Origin: an uncultured Methylobacillus sp.
GTDB lineage: Bacteria; Pseudomonadota; Gammaproteobacteria; Burkholderiales; Methylophilaceae
NCBI GenBank assembly: GCA_946478865.1
Contig: CAMLDO010000007.1
Span: forward strand, 1 to 64,000
Length of the DNA stretch: 64,000 bases
Direction of reading: 5' to 3'
The notes below the pieces were generated by a model that was not told where the DNA came from, made no database searches, and was given only the letters and a program-made list of their open reading frames with translations. The translations under genes were made by a program, and so were the position numbers. Positions 52,307 through 59,498 of the stretch are shown here, in pieces. The number at the start of each line of letters is the position of its first letter. Position 1 is the stretch's first letter.

Positions 52307-53392
52307 CTAGGTCGGATGCCCCGGAATCGGCGAAAAGCTCTTGGGTTTGAGGACGTAAGTGTCGTTGATCCTGCCATCGGGTTCCAGAATCTTTCCTTCG
52401 CGGCGCCAGAGCTCCTGCGCGCGCCGCGACATGTCGCGGCTGGGATATATGCGTTCTTCCAGAACGGGGCCCCAGTTGCGCTTGAACGTCACTACATGAC
52501 GGTGAGCGCAATCCTTGCTCCCTTCTTCCGCCATGCAACCCGATTTTGCCCGCTTGCGCGGCTTTTCAGAAACGATGGAACGGTCCACCACCGGCACCCG
52601 GCTTGCACTGGCCTGGGGCTCCTCGGGAGGCGGTGGCGGCTCCGTCTTCTCGACAGGTTTCAGATTAGCGACCTGCACCGGCTCGGGAGTTGCTGCTGAT
52701 TGCGCCGGTGGCGTCGGCGAAAGCGGCATGGCTTCGATTTTTTCAGGACGTGGCGGCTCTTCCTTCTGCAGCCTGGGCACCTGCTCAACCACTTGGGGTT
52801 GCTGCTTAGGCTGCACGGCGTCCGTCTTGCCTGCCGCAGCCGGCGCTTCGACGAGCGCGGTTTCGACTTCCCTCAGGCCCAGCGCCGCTTTTGCGTCATA
52901 CATCATGGGAGAACCGATTTCGTAGCCGATATAGGTTTCGGCATTCACTTTTTTGTTCGGCTTGCGCAGCGCTTCTTCGATCAAAAACGCAAACGGCGAT
53001 CCAGCATAAGGTTTTTCATCATCCGGCAGATTGAGAGTTACCACCCAGGCGGCGACGCCGATCACGATGACAAATAGCAGACCCAGCGCCATGCTCATTT
53101 GCCGCTCGATCTGGCCGACGCGTTGTCTGCCGATAGAAGGCTGGGTTATGTAGGGACTGGAGCCGGTAATTTCGGCGCTTCCGGAGAAGGCGCGCTTTCG
53201 GCGCATTTCGCGCGATGCCTGTTCCGCTTCCGCGATTGCCGCCTTCTGCTGGGGCGGTATGCGTGAGGATGAGTCGGGCGAGTTGCCGCTGGCCCGGCGT
53301 TGCTTTTCGACGCCCGGAAAAAGTTCGGCGCCGCAGGACGTACAGACATTCATGACAGCCGGGTTTTCCAGCTGGCATTGAGGACACTTCAT
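52307..53392 (-). CDS. Zinc-ribbon membrane protein with Pro-rich periplasmic region
   Basis: A 361-residue protein. An N-terminal zinc ribbon (MKCPQCQLENPAVMNVCTSC: Cys 3, 6, 17 and 20) is cytosolic. One membrane helix (LGLLFVIVIGVAAWVVTLNL, about 130-150) leads to an outer part with Pro/Glu/Gln-rich segments (~220-290) and a C-terminal domain with two Cys (SGCMAEEGSKDCAHRHV). GGAGGAG upstream of 53392 fixes the start. Not a named family to me. It is divergent from a 55-residue zinc-ribbon protein with the same Cys spacing. Confidence 0.75.
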   Translation of the reverse strand: MKCPQCQLENPAVMNVCTSCGAELFPGVEKQRRASGNSPDSSSRIPPQQKAAIAEAEQASREMRRKRAFSGSAEITGSSPYITQPSIGRQRVGQIERQMSMALGLLFVIVIGVAAWVVTLNLPDDEKPYAGSPFAFLIEEALRKPNKKVNAETYIGYEIGSPMMYDAKAALGLREVETALVEAPAAAGKTDAVQPKQQPQVVEQVPRLQKEEPPRPEKIEAMPLSPTPPAQSAATPEPVQVANLKPVEKTEPPPPPEEPQASASRVPVVDRSIVSEKPRKRAKSGCMAEEGSKDCAHRHVVTFKRNWGPVLEERIYPSRDMSRRAQELWRREGKILEPDGRINDTYVLKPKSFSPIPGHPT

Positions 53393-53584
53393 CGTGCACT
53401 CCTCCGAAAACTTTCTGTCGTTTTCATGAATAGAGCGCGCCGGAGGGAAATAATTCAACCGCTGCCGTGAGGCGAATTCCGGATTGTGAAATTCGATGTG
53501 TAGCGAATAAAAATTGTTCCTACTAAGATAACCGTGCAAAAAGAGTAATACCCGATCATGCGGTGCATCAAAGGAGATGGCACG

Positions 53585-53752
53585 ATGGAATGCGGTAATT
53601 GCGGTTTTTTGAATCCCCAGGGCGAGCTGATCTGCCACCATTGTTCGGCGGCAGTTCTGGCAAAACAGCCCCAGCGCTCAACTCACATGCTGTTCCTGCT
53701 GCTGGCGCTGATGATTTCCTTCGCTATCCTGGAAGCCTGGCTGCTGTTCTAG
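53585..53752 (+). CDS. Small zinc-ribbon membrane protein
   Basis: A 55-residue protein: zinc ribbon MECGNCGFLNPQGELICHHC (Cys 3, 6, 17 and 20) then a membrane helix (MLFLLLALMISFAILEAWLL). AAGGAGA precedes the start. The Cys spacing equals that of the protein divergent from it. Between the two genes lies a 192-bp region. Confidence 0.7.
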   Translation: MECGNCGFLNPQGELICHHCSAAVLAKQPQRSTHMLFLLLALMISFAILEAWLLF

Positions 53753-54022
53753 CTAGCCGCCGTGATGCGGGAGATTGTGTTTCTCCCGGTTATCGTGCGC
53801 ATGTTGCTCGATGAAGGCGTTGACCACGGCACGGGCTTCGAACATCTTTCCCCGCAGTTGCACTACGCGGGTCATTTCTTCCCGGTCGGGCGGCCCGCCC
53901 TTCGCCTCCAGGTACAAGCTTGTGGCATCGTCCAGCGCCTTTTGCGCCGCGTAATATTCCTCTCGTTTCCGTTCCCAGTCCTCGTATAGCCCGGGCCAGT
54001 CCCAATCGCCGTTCAAGACCAT
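53753..54022 (-). CDS. Small helical protein, WY-PP family (member 1)
   Basis: An 89-residue protein, probably a helical hairpin: MVLNGDWDWPGLYEDWERKR, AAQKALDDATSLYLEAKGGPP, then EMTRVVQLRGKMFEARAVVN. It shares layout and about 29 of 75 residues (my hand alignment) with the protein at 56305-56592: the N-terminal MVxNG, Y-x-D-W, Q-x-A-L-D, L-E-x-K-G-x-P-P and F-I-E-x-H. AGGAGG lies upstream of the ATG. Function unknown. Confidence 0.7.
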   Translation of the reverse strand: MVLNGDWDWPGLYEDWERKREEYYAAQKALDDATSLYLEAKGGPPDREEMTRVVQLRGKMFEARAVVNAFIEQHAHDNREKHNLPHHGG

Positions 54023-54088
54023 GATTCGTCCTCCTGTACATGGGATAGAGGACGCGCCGCATAGTTCCTGCCTTGATGTTTTGTTCAG

Positions 54089-54334
54089 CTAACCGGCTTC
54101 GTGCCTTTCCACGAACACATCCAGCAGCCTGTCCACGCGCGGCGCAATCACGATGATCGCCACGAATACGATGGGCCAGGCCGTCATGAATGCGCGCATC
54201 CAGACCTTGAGAAAAACAGCGCCCGGTACGCCGTGCAATGTCAGGATCACGGCTGAAACGATCAACCCGGTACTGCATGACATCACCAGCGCGAAAAGCG
54301 GTTTGCGGTATCTTGAAGAAATCTTGTTTGCCAT
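54089..54334 (-). CDS. DUF2798 membrane protein
   Basis: An 81-residue protein with two membrane helices: ALVMSCSTGLIVSAVILTLH and WMRAFMTAWPIVFVAIIVIA. This is the DUF2798 pattern (two helices, TAWP in the second). Function unknown. The start at 54334 is preferred over the frame opening at 54376. It follows the SDR gene by 59 bp. Confidence 0.85.
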   Translation of the reverse strand: MANKISSRYRKPLFALVMSCSTGLIVSAVILTLHGVPGAVFLKVWMRAFMTAWPIVFVAIIVIAPRVDRLLDVFVERHEAG

Positions 54335-54393
54335 TTTGAGACCTGTAAATGGATAAAGGCCCTCGCCGTCTCGCAAGGGCTCTTGCCGATCAA

Positions 54394-55137
54394 TTACCAG
54401 GGCAATGTATCGTTTTCGTGGAAGAAACCGCCGCTGGGGCCATCCGCTTCCAGCGTGGCAAGTCGCACGCTGGTTTTCCAGCTGTCCTCAACTTCCATCG
54501 GCGCATTGTCGCCGCCGAGTTCCGTCTTCACCCAGCCGGGATGTGCGGAATTGACCTTGATCGGCGTATCGCGCAGCGCATGGGCGAGATGGATGGTGTA
54601 GGCATTGAGCGCGGTCTTGGAGGCGTTATAGGCCAATCCTTTGGCGGGGTCGATCGGCGAATTCGGCATGCTGTGCAGAGTCTGGGAGGCAAGGATGCTG
54701 GAAAGATTGACGATGCGCCCCGCAGGCGCCTTCTGGATCAGTGGAAGCAGTTTCTGCGTGATATCCACTACGGCGAACAGATTGACCTGGAAGGTTTGCT
54801 GCAGCGTTTCCTGACTGACGGTGTTGCTGTTGTTCACGCCCAGCAGATGCTCCTTGAGCACGCCTGCGTTGTTGATAAGGATGTCGAGCTTGCCGAATTT
54901 GCGCTCGATGAACGCATAAACCTCGTCCGCCGTCGCCGGCACCGCAGCGTCGTAATGCACGACTTCGGCGCGGATGCCTTGTGCCTTGAGCTGATCTGCC
55001 GCCGCTTGTCCCTTGGCCGTATCGCGCACGCCGAGCACAACGGTGATACCCAGTTCGCCGAGCTTCTTCGCGGTCTCGAAACCGATGCCGCGATTGGCTC
55101 CGGAAATGAATGCTACCTTGCTGTTCTGCTGTTCCAT
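54394..55137 (-). CDS. SDR-family oxidoreductase (carbonyl-reductase-like)
   Basis: A 247-residue short-chain dehydrogenase: cofactor loop SGANRGIGFETAKKLGELG, NNAGVL, catalytic Ser in VNLSSILAS and Tyr/Lys in YNASKTALNAY. GVRDTAKGQ after the second strand fits NADPH. The catalytic Tyr is further along than usual because of a short insertion (LHSMPNSPIDPAKGLA), as in carbonyl reductases. It is divergent from the TetR at 55.3 kb, with a palindromic operator between. Confidence 0.92.
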   Translation of the reverse strand: MEQQNSKVAFISGANRGIGFETAKKLGELGITVVLGVRDTAKGQAAADQLKAQGIRAEVVHYDAAVPATADEVYAFIERKFGKLDILINNAGVLKEHLLGVNNSNTVSQETLQQTFQVNLFAVVDITQKLLPLIQKAPAGRIVNLSSILASQTLHSMPNSPIDPAKGLAYNASKTALNAYTIHLAHALRDTPIKVNSAHPGWVKTELGGDNAPMEVEDSWKTSVRLATLEADGPSGGFFHENDTLPW

Positions 55138-55176
55138 GATGTTGTCTCCTCGAATTGAAAAGTGATGCCCGCGCAA

Positions 55177-55200
55177 TTTATTTACCAATCGGTAAATAAA
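55177..55200. promoter_or_regulatory. TetR operator palindrome
   Basis: TTTATTTACC and GGTAAATAAA are perfect inverted arms around AATC. It lies at the start of the SDR gene's leader. A second related dyad (TACC-GATA-GGTA, 55238-55249) is next to the TetR start, so the repressor probably binds both. Confidence 0.7.
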
Positions 55201-55237
55201 TAATATGCGCCCCTTTCGATCCGGTCAACAAATTTCT

Positions 55238-55249
55238 TACCGATAGGTA
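55238..55249. promoter_or_regulatory. Second TetR half-site dyad
   Basis: TACC-GATA-GGTA repeats the core of the palindrome at 55177 and is 12 bp before the first possible TetR start. Confidence 0.6.
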
Positions 55250-55260
55250 TAATATTGATC

Positions 55261-55899
55261 ATGTCATCGATCATGGAAACTGTCATGAACACCTCCACTC
55301 CCCCCAAACAGCGCGGACGCCCGCCGGCTTTCGATCATGAAGAAGCACTGGAAAAGGCGATGCACGTGTTCTGGGCGCGCGGCTATGAGGGTGCCTCGAT
55401 GTCGGACCTGACGGAAGCGCTGGGGGTGAACAAGCCCAGCATCTATGGTGCTTTCGGCAGCAAGGAAGAATTGTTTCGCAAGGCGGTGCAGCGTTACCTG
55501 CAAGGGCCGGCGGCTTTCGTCCGCGAATCGGTGCAGGCGCCGACCGCCTATGAGGTCGCGGAAAAGCTGCTGATGACCGCGGCCCGCTTCCTCGCAGGCA
55601 AGGACCATCCGCCGGGCTGCATGATGACGCTAGGCGCGCTCGCCTGCGGACAAAGTGGCGAGATCATCAAAGAGGAGCTGGCCAACAGCCGGAAAATGTT
55701 CGAAAGCCTGCTGGCAGCGCGGTTCGCGCGCGCCCAGGCGGAAAATGACCTGCCTGCAGAAACGAATCCCGCCGATCTGGCCAGACTGCTGACGACCGTG
55801 CATCAGGGAATGTCGGTACAGGCATCGGGCGGAGCGAGCGAAGCCGACCTGCTGGGCGTTGCGCGGCTGGTGCTGGAAAGCTGGCCGGGGCGACGATGA
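55261..55899 (+). CDS. TetR-family regulator
   Basis: A 212-residue TetR protein with HTH residues FDHEEALEKAMHVFWARGY and SMSDLTEALGVNKPSIYGAF, very close to the TetR at 34.4 kb. Start ATG could be 55261, 55273 or 55285; GGAAA precedes the last. The ligand domain includes a Cys-Met-Met (PPGCMMTLGALAC). It is divergent from the SDR gene. A strong terminator follows. Confidence 0.9.
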   Translation: MSSIMETVMNTSTPPKQRGRPPAFDHEEALEKAMHVFWARGYEGASMSDLTEALGVNKPSIYGAFGSKEELFRKAVQRYLQGPAAFVRESVQAPTAYEVAEKLLMTAARFLAGKDHPPGCMMTLGALACGQSGEIIKEELANSRKMFESLLAARFARAQAENDLPAETNPADLARLLTTVHQGMSVQASGGASEADLLGVARLVLESWPGRR

Positions 55900-55921
55900 C
55901 CCTGATCGCAGCTTCATAAAA

Positions 55922-55950
55922 CAGAACGGGAGCTCAATGCTCCCGTTCTG
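55922..55950. terminator. Bidirectional terminator
   Basis: CAGAACGGGAGC and GCTCCCGTTCTG form a perfect 12-bp stem with a TCAAT loop, between the convergent TetR and the small membrane protein gene. No long T-run follows. Confidence 0.7.
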
Positions 55951-55966
55951 CCGATGCATGGAGGCT

Positions 55967-56092
55967 TCAGGATCGCTCCTCCGCCTCGTCGTCGTCCATC
56001 TCGTCCTTCATGCCGTGCATCACGATGATAGCCGCGGCGAACCCCATCACTACCCCGCATAACCAGATAAACATGCCTATCCACAAGTCCAT
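55967..56092 (-). CDS. 41-residue membrane protein with acidic tail
   Basis: Start ATG 56090-56092, with AGGGGAG 8 bp upstream. The protein begins MDLWIGMFIWLCGVVMGFAA, i.e. one membrane helix, and ends in a strongly acidic tail (KDEMDDDEAEERS). It was found by reading the intergenic sequence. No family recognised; the codons and ribosome site make it plausible. Confidence 0.5.
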   Translation of the reverse strand: MDLWIGMFIWLCGVVMGFAAAIIVMHGMKDEMDDDEAEERS

Positions 56093-56173
56093 GCCATCGA
56101 CTCCCCTGCTAGACGAAGATTTTTAATGATTGTTTTCAGTTTGACTGGCAGGCACTACACCATTAAGGCAAAA

Positions 56174-56197
56174 CACGCCCTGAAAAATCAGGACGTG
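56174..56197. other. Hairpin in the 212-bp gap after the small membrane gene
   Basis: CACGCCCTGA and TCAGGACGTG pair with one mismatch around AAAA. It could be a weak terminator for either side, but no T-run is present. Confidence 0.35.
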
Positions 56198-56304
56198 CCG
56201 GGGAGTATCGAAGAGTCGAAGACATTATCGCAAGACCGTTTTCGGCTTATCCGACAGACGGTTGCAAAATGCTAGTGAGTGGCGGAATTTGAAGCGCTGC
56301 AGAC

Positions 56305-56592
56305 CTAGCTGTGGTCCAGACTGGCATCGGGCGGCGGCAAGGGAGTGGAGCGGACTTTCTCCTCCGAGGAATGCGCCTCGATGAAATCGTCCACGGTAAG
56401 ACGCTTGGCCTCCAGCTGCTGACCGAGGTCGCGCAACTTGTCGAGCGACTGCCGGTTGGGCGGCGGCCCCTTGGATTCGAGGAACAGCAGCATCTTCTCG
56501 TCCAGCGCCTGCTGTTCCTGTTCGTACACCGACCGCATGTACTGCCAGTCCTTGTAAATCTCGATCCAGCCAAGTTCGCCGTTCATTACCAT
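56305..56592 (-). CDS. Small helical protein, WY-PP family (member 2)
   Basis: A 95-residue protein: MVMNGELGWIEIYKDWQYMR, EQQALDEKMLLFLESKGPPP, then LGQQLEAKRLTVDDFIEAH. It is the paralog of the 53.8-kb protein (see there) and has a longer C-terminal tail. GGAGGAGG lies 8 bp upstream of the start. The family appears three times in this window. Confidence 0.7.
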   Translation of the reverse strand: MVMNGELGWIEIYKDWQYMRSVYEQEQQALDEKMLLFLESKGPPPNRQSLDKLRDLGQQLEAKRLTVDDFIEAHSSEEKVRSTPLPPPDASLDHS

Positions 56593-56768
56593 GATTTAAC
56601 CCTCCTCCGGATGTGACGGAGCCGAACGGGCAAGGTTCCGGCTAAACGGCTTTGCGCAATTTTTGTAGGGTACTTTCCTACAACAGAACAAGCCAAACGC
56701 GGCTTATGCGGAGCACGCCTCCCTCCTATGCTACGGCTTCGACTTAATGCGAACAAAGGAGCGTGAAA

Positions 56769-57278
56769 ATGCGAGCAACCACAGGACTATTCACAGACCG
56801 TAACAGCGCTGAACGCGCTTATCAGGCCGCCACCGCTGCCGGCTATTCCGCGGACGAAATCGATGTAGTAATGTCGGAGGAAACGCGCGAGCGCTTTTAC
56901 GGCAAGCATGCGACGCTGGAAACCGAAGTGGGCAACAAATCAGCCGAAGGCGCGGCAGTTGGTGGCGCCGTGGGTGCGACCGCCGGAGCGATTGCCGGCG
57001 TTCTCGCCGCAGCGGGTACGATTGCCGTACCGGGACTGGGCCTCGTTGTCGCGGGGCCGATTGCCGCGGGTCTTGCAGGTGCAGGTGCGGGCGGTGTAAC
57101 GGCTGGCCTCGCCGGGGCGCTGGTCGGCTGGGGCATCCCGGAAGATCGTCTGAAAACCTATGAGCAGGGGGTCGACGAAGGCGGCATTCTGCTCGGCGTG
57201 AAACCGCATAACGATCAGGACGCGGAACGCTTCGCGTCGGAGTGGCGCGCGGCAAATGCACGGGACGTTTATTCCTAG
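56769..57278 (+). CDS. Stress protein with YflT-like and glycine-zipper domains
   Basis: A 169-residue protein. The N-terminus (TTGLFTDRNSAERAYQAATA) and AGYSADEIDVVMSEETRERF match the general-stress-protein 17M/YflT-like domain. The middle is a Gly/Ala-rich segment (GAAVGGAVGATAGAIAGVLA and similar) that can span membranes as a glycine zipper, followed by GWGIPEDRLKTYEQGVDEGG. The start is ATG 56769 with AAGGAG upstream. Typical of stationary or heat-stress proteins. A terminator follows. Confidence 0.85.
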   Translation: MRATTGLFTDRNSAERAYQAATAAGYSADEIDVVMSEETRERFYGKHATLETEVGNKSAEGAAVGGAVGATAGAIAGVLAAAGTIAVPGLGLVVAGPIAAGLAGAGAGGVTAGLAGALVGWGIPEDRLKTYEQGVDEGGILLGVKPHNDQDAERFASEWRAANARDVYS

Positions 57279-57293
57279 ACTAGATCTGAAAGA

Positions 57294-57326
57294 AAAAGCC
57301 CGCTCTGTGCGGGCTTTTCTTTTTTC
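57294..57326 (+). terminator. Terminator after the stress-protein gene
   Basis: AAAAGCCCGC and GCGGGCTTTT pair around TCTGT, followed by CTTTTTT. Confidence 0.9.
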
Positions 57327-57376
57327 TGCTGCCCCGCATTGCATATGCAAAAAGAGCACGCCATCGCAAAATCAGC

Positions 57377-58144
57377 TCATCGGTATTTTTGCTTCCAGAC
57401 TGGATCGGCAAGCACTTTGCGCAATGCCGTCCGAAACAGCCTCGCACCCTCTTCCAGAATCTCCGGGCCTGGTACGAAGGTCTCGACCCGATAGGGCGGG
57501 TGCCGGCTCGCAACGAGATAAACGTAGTTCGTCGAAAACCCCGTCAGATGGCGCACGCCTTCCAGGTACATCGCTGCGCTGAGGTGGTAGCGCTGCATTT
57601 GCAAGGTACGCTGAAAAACGGCGAGCGAGGCGTCGAAAGTCGTTTTGAGCTCCAGGATCAGGTGGGGCAACACGAGCAGATCGGGACGTATTTTGCAGCG
57701 TACCTCCGTGGCCGGATCGCGCCAGAACAGGCTGCGCTCGGCCAGCCCTTCCGCCAGCAGGCGCGAAATTTCCGGCAACCGCGCCACTTGTTCCCGTATG
57801 CCGTGCAACGCCTCCATCTGCGCCTGCGTAATGAACCTCAACGGATGCTCCCGCTCCTGCCGGATCAGATTGAGGTCTTCCTCATGGAAAAGATCGACAT
57901 GCTCCACCGGCAGGGCAACATATTCGCGTTCGAAACGCTCGGGTTCGAGCAGCGCGCAGTGCACGGCCGTGCCGAAATCGAGTCGCGGCGTGGACTCGTT
58001 CTGGCGCAGCAAATAGCGCTGCAGCGCTTCCGGCGAATCCAGCACGCGCTTGAGGCCGGAACTGGAAATATAGCCTTGCTCGCCGAGGTAATCGTCGATG
58101 TCGAGTTCGTAGATGCCGGGCGCGATGGGAATAATGCTGTTCAT
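57377..58144 (-). CDS. PD-(D/E)XK nuclease of the RecE/Exo VIII group
   Basis: A 255-residue protein of the DUF3799/exodeoxyribonuclease 8 PD-(D/E)XK family. The active site reads R-P-D155-LLVLPHLILE165-LK167-TT. The N-terminal motif SSSGLKRVLDSPEALQRYLL and DFGTAVHCALLEPERFEREY are the family's conserved parts. In phages these exonucleases accompany a single-strand annealing protein, and none is present here. It stands alone between a stress gene and a TetR gene. Not truncated. Confidence 0.88.
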   Translation of the reverse strand: MNSIIPIAPGIYELDIDDYLGEQGYISSSGLKRVLDSPEALQRYLLRQNESTPRLDFGTAVHCALLEPERFEREYVALPVEHVDLFHEEDLNLIRQEREHPLRFITQAQMEALHGIREQVARLPEISRLLAEGLAERSLFWRDPATEVRCKIRPDLLVLPHLILELKTTFDASLAVFQRTLQMQRYHLSAAMYLEGVRHLTGFSTNYVYLVASRHPPYRVETFVPGPEILEEGARLFRTALRKVLADPVWKQKYR

Positions 58145-58204
58145 CGCTAGCTAGCTTAGGGCCTCCTGCGGCATTTTCAAACCTTTTGTGCGTTGCGGTT
58201 GACA

Positions 58205-58250
58205 GCGGGAGAATGATCGTTCTACCATTTGAGAACGATCATTCTCCCGC
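58205..58250. promoter_or_regulatory. Perfect 19-bp inverted repeat upstream of TetR
   Basis: The left arm GCGGGAGAATGATCGTTCT (58205-58223) and right arm AGAACGATCATTCTCCCGC (58232-58250) are exact inverted copies with an 8-bp spacer. It ends 7 bp before the TetR start codon. Almost certainly the operator of that regulator. Confidence 0.85.
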
Positions 58251-58257
58251 TCAAGCC

Positions 58258-58818
58258 ATGACCACCGTCATCACCGATGCACGCCAGAAACTGCTGGAAG
58301 TCACCGAACGCCTGATCTACCGCGGCGGCATCCTCGCCACCGGGATGGACGCCATTGTCAAAGAGTCCGGCGTTTCCCGAAAAACCATCTACAGTCATTT
58401 CCCGTCCAAGGAGGCGCTGGTGGCGCGCGTGCTGCAAGAGCGTGACGCGCGCTGGATGGACTGGTTCGTCCAGGCAACGAGCCAGGCCGGTACGCCCGAA
58501 GCCCGGCTGCTTTCCGCCTTCGACGCGCTGGACGCTTGGTTTCACACCGAGGACTTCAACGGCTGCGCCTTCATCAACGCGGCCGGGGAAATCGGCGATG
58601 CGGCCGATCCGATCCGTGCGATCGCCCATGAACACAAGATCAAGCTGCGCGACTACCTGCGCGAGCTTGCCGTCGAATACGGCGTCGCCGACCCCGACCA
58701 GCTCGCCGCGGAATTCCTCATCCTCATCGATGGCGCGATCACCGTCGCCAAGGTGCTGGGCCACAAACAGGCCGCCCGCGAAGCGCAGCAGCTCGCGAAG
58801 AAACTGCTTTCCCTCTGA
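58258..58818 (+). CDS. TetR-family regulator
   Basis: A 186-residue TetR protein. HTH residues are LLEVTERLIYRGGILATGMD and IVKESGVSRKTIYSHFPSKEA. The ligand domain begins FVQATSQAGTPEARLLSAFD. It is followed after 31 bp by the DUF1348 gene, making a two-gene operon autoregulated through the perfect inverted repeat. The start is fixed at 58258 by homology with TetR N-termini; the open frame extends to 58186 through the operator. Confidence 0.93.
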   Translation: MTTVITDARQKLLEVTERLIYRGGILATGMDAIVKESGVSRKTIYSHFPSKEALVARVLQERDARWMDWFVQATSQAGTPEARLLSAFDALDAWFHTEDFNGCAFINAAGEIGDAADPIRAIAHEHKIKLRDYLRELAVEYGVADPDQLAAEFLILIDGAITVAKVLGHKQAAREAQQLAKKLLSL

Positions 58819-58849
58819 CCTCTAGCCTACACTTACCAAGGAGCCTCTC

Positions 58850-59326
58850 ATGACGTCCCCTGCCGTCCGCCCGCCCGTCCCGCCTTTCACGCATGAAACC
58901 GCAATCCAGAAAGTCCGTCTCGCGGAAGATGGCTGGAATTCGCGCGACCCCGAGAAGGTGGCGCAGGCCTACACGCTGGATACGCGATGGCGCAACCGCG
59001 CCGAGTTCGTGCAGAGCCGCGAGGAGGCACGCCAGTTTCTGGAACGCAAGTGGAACAAGGAGCTGGACTATCGCCTCATCAAGGAACTGTGGGCCTACAC
59101 CGGCAACCGGCTCGCCGTGCGCTACGCCTACGAGTGGCACGACGACGCAGGCAACTGGTTCCGCTCCTATGGCAACGAGAACTGGGAGTTCGGCGAGGAC
59201 GGCCTCATGCGGGTGCGGCATTCCTCGATCAACGACAAGCCGATCAAGGAAAGCGAGCGCCTGTTCCACTGGCCGCTCGGCCGCCGCCCGGACGACCACC
59301 CGGGGCTGAGCGAGCTCGGCCTCTAG
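58850..59326 (+). CDS. DUF1348/NTF2-like protein
   Basis: A 158-residue protein of the DUF1348 family (SnoaL/NTF2 fold): [40 protein letters not shown] and [20 protein letters not shown]. The family is of unknown function and often paired with a TetR gene, as here. The repressor may sense its substrate. Confidence 0.92.
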   Translation: MTSPAVRPPVPPFTHETAIQKVRLAEDGWNSRDPEKVAQAYTLDTRWRNRAEFVQSREEARQFLERKWNKELDYRLIKELWAYTGNRLAVRYAYEWHDDAGNWFRSYGNENWEFGEDGLMRVRHSSINDKPIKESERLFHWPLGRRPDDHPGLSELGL

Positions 59327-59498
59327 CCTGGCGCGAGCGCACGCGCTGGCTTTGGCCCGTGCGCTTGCAAAGGTGGCAAATCCGCGAAAATACTCCGTGC
59401 GTGAAACTGTGAGCTGGTTTATGTGACAAACTATCCAGACGACTGCGCCGTCATGCCTCTCCGAGGCGACGGATTTCCACATCTACACCGCGAGCCCC

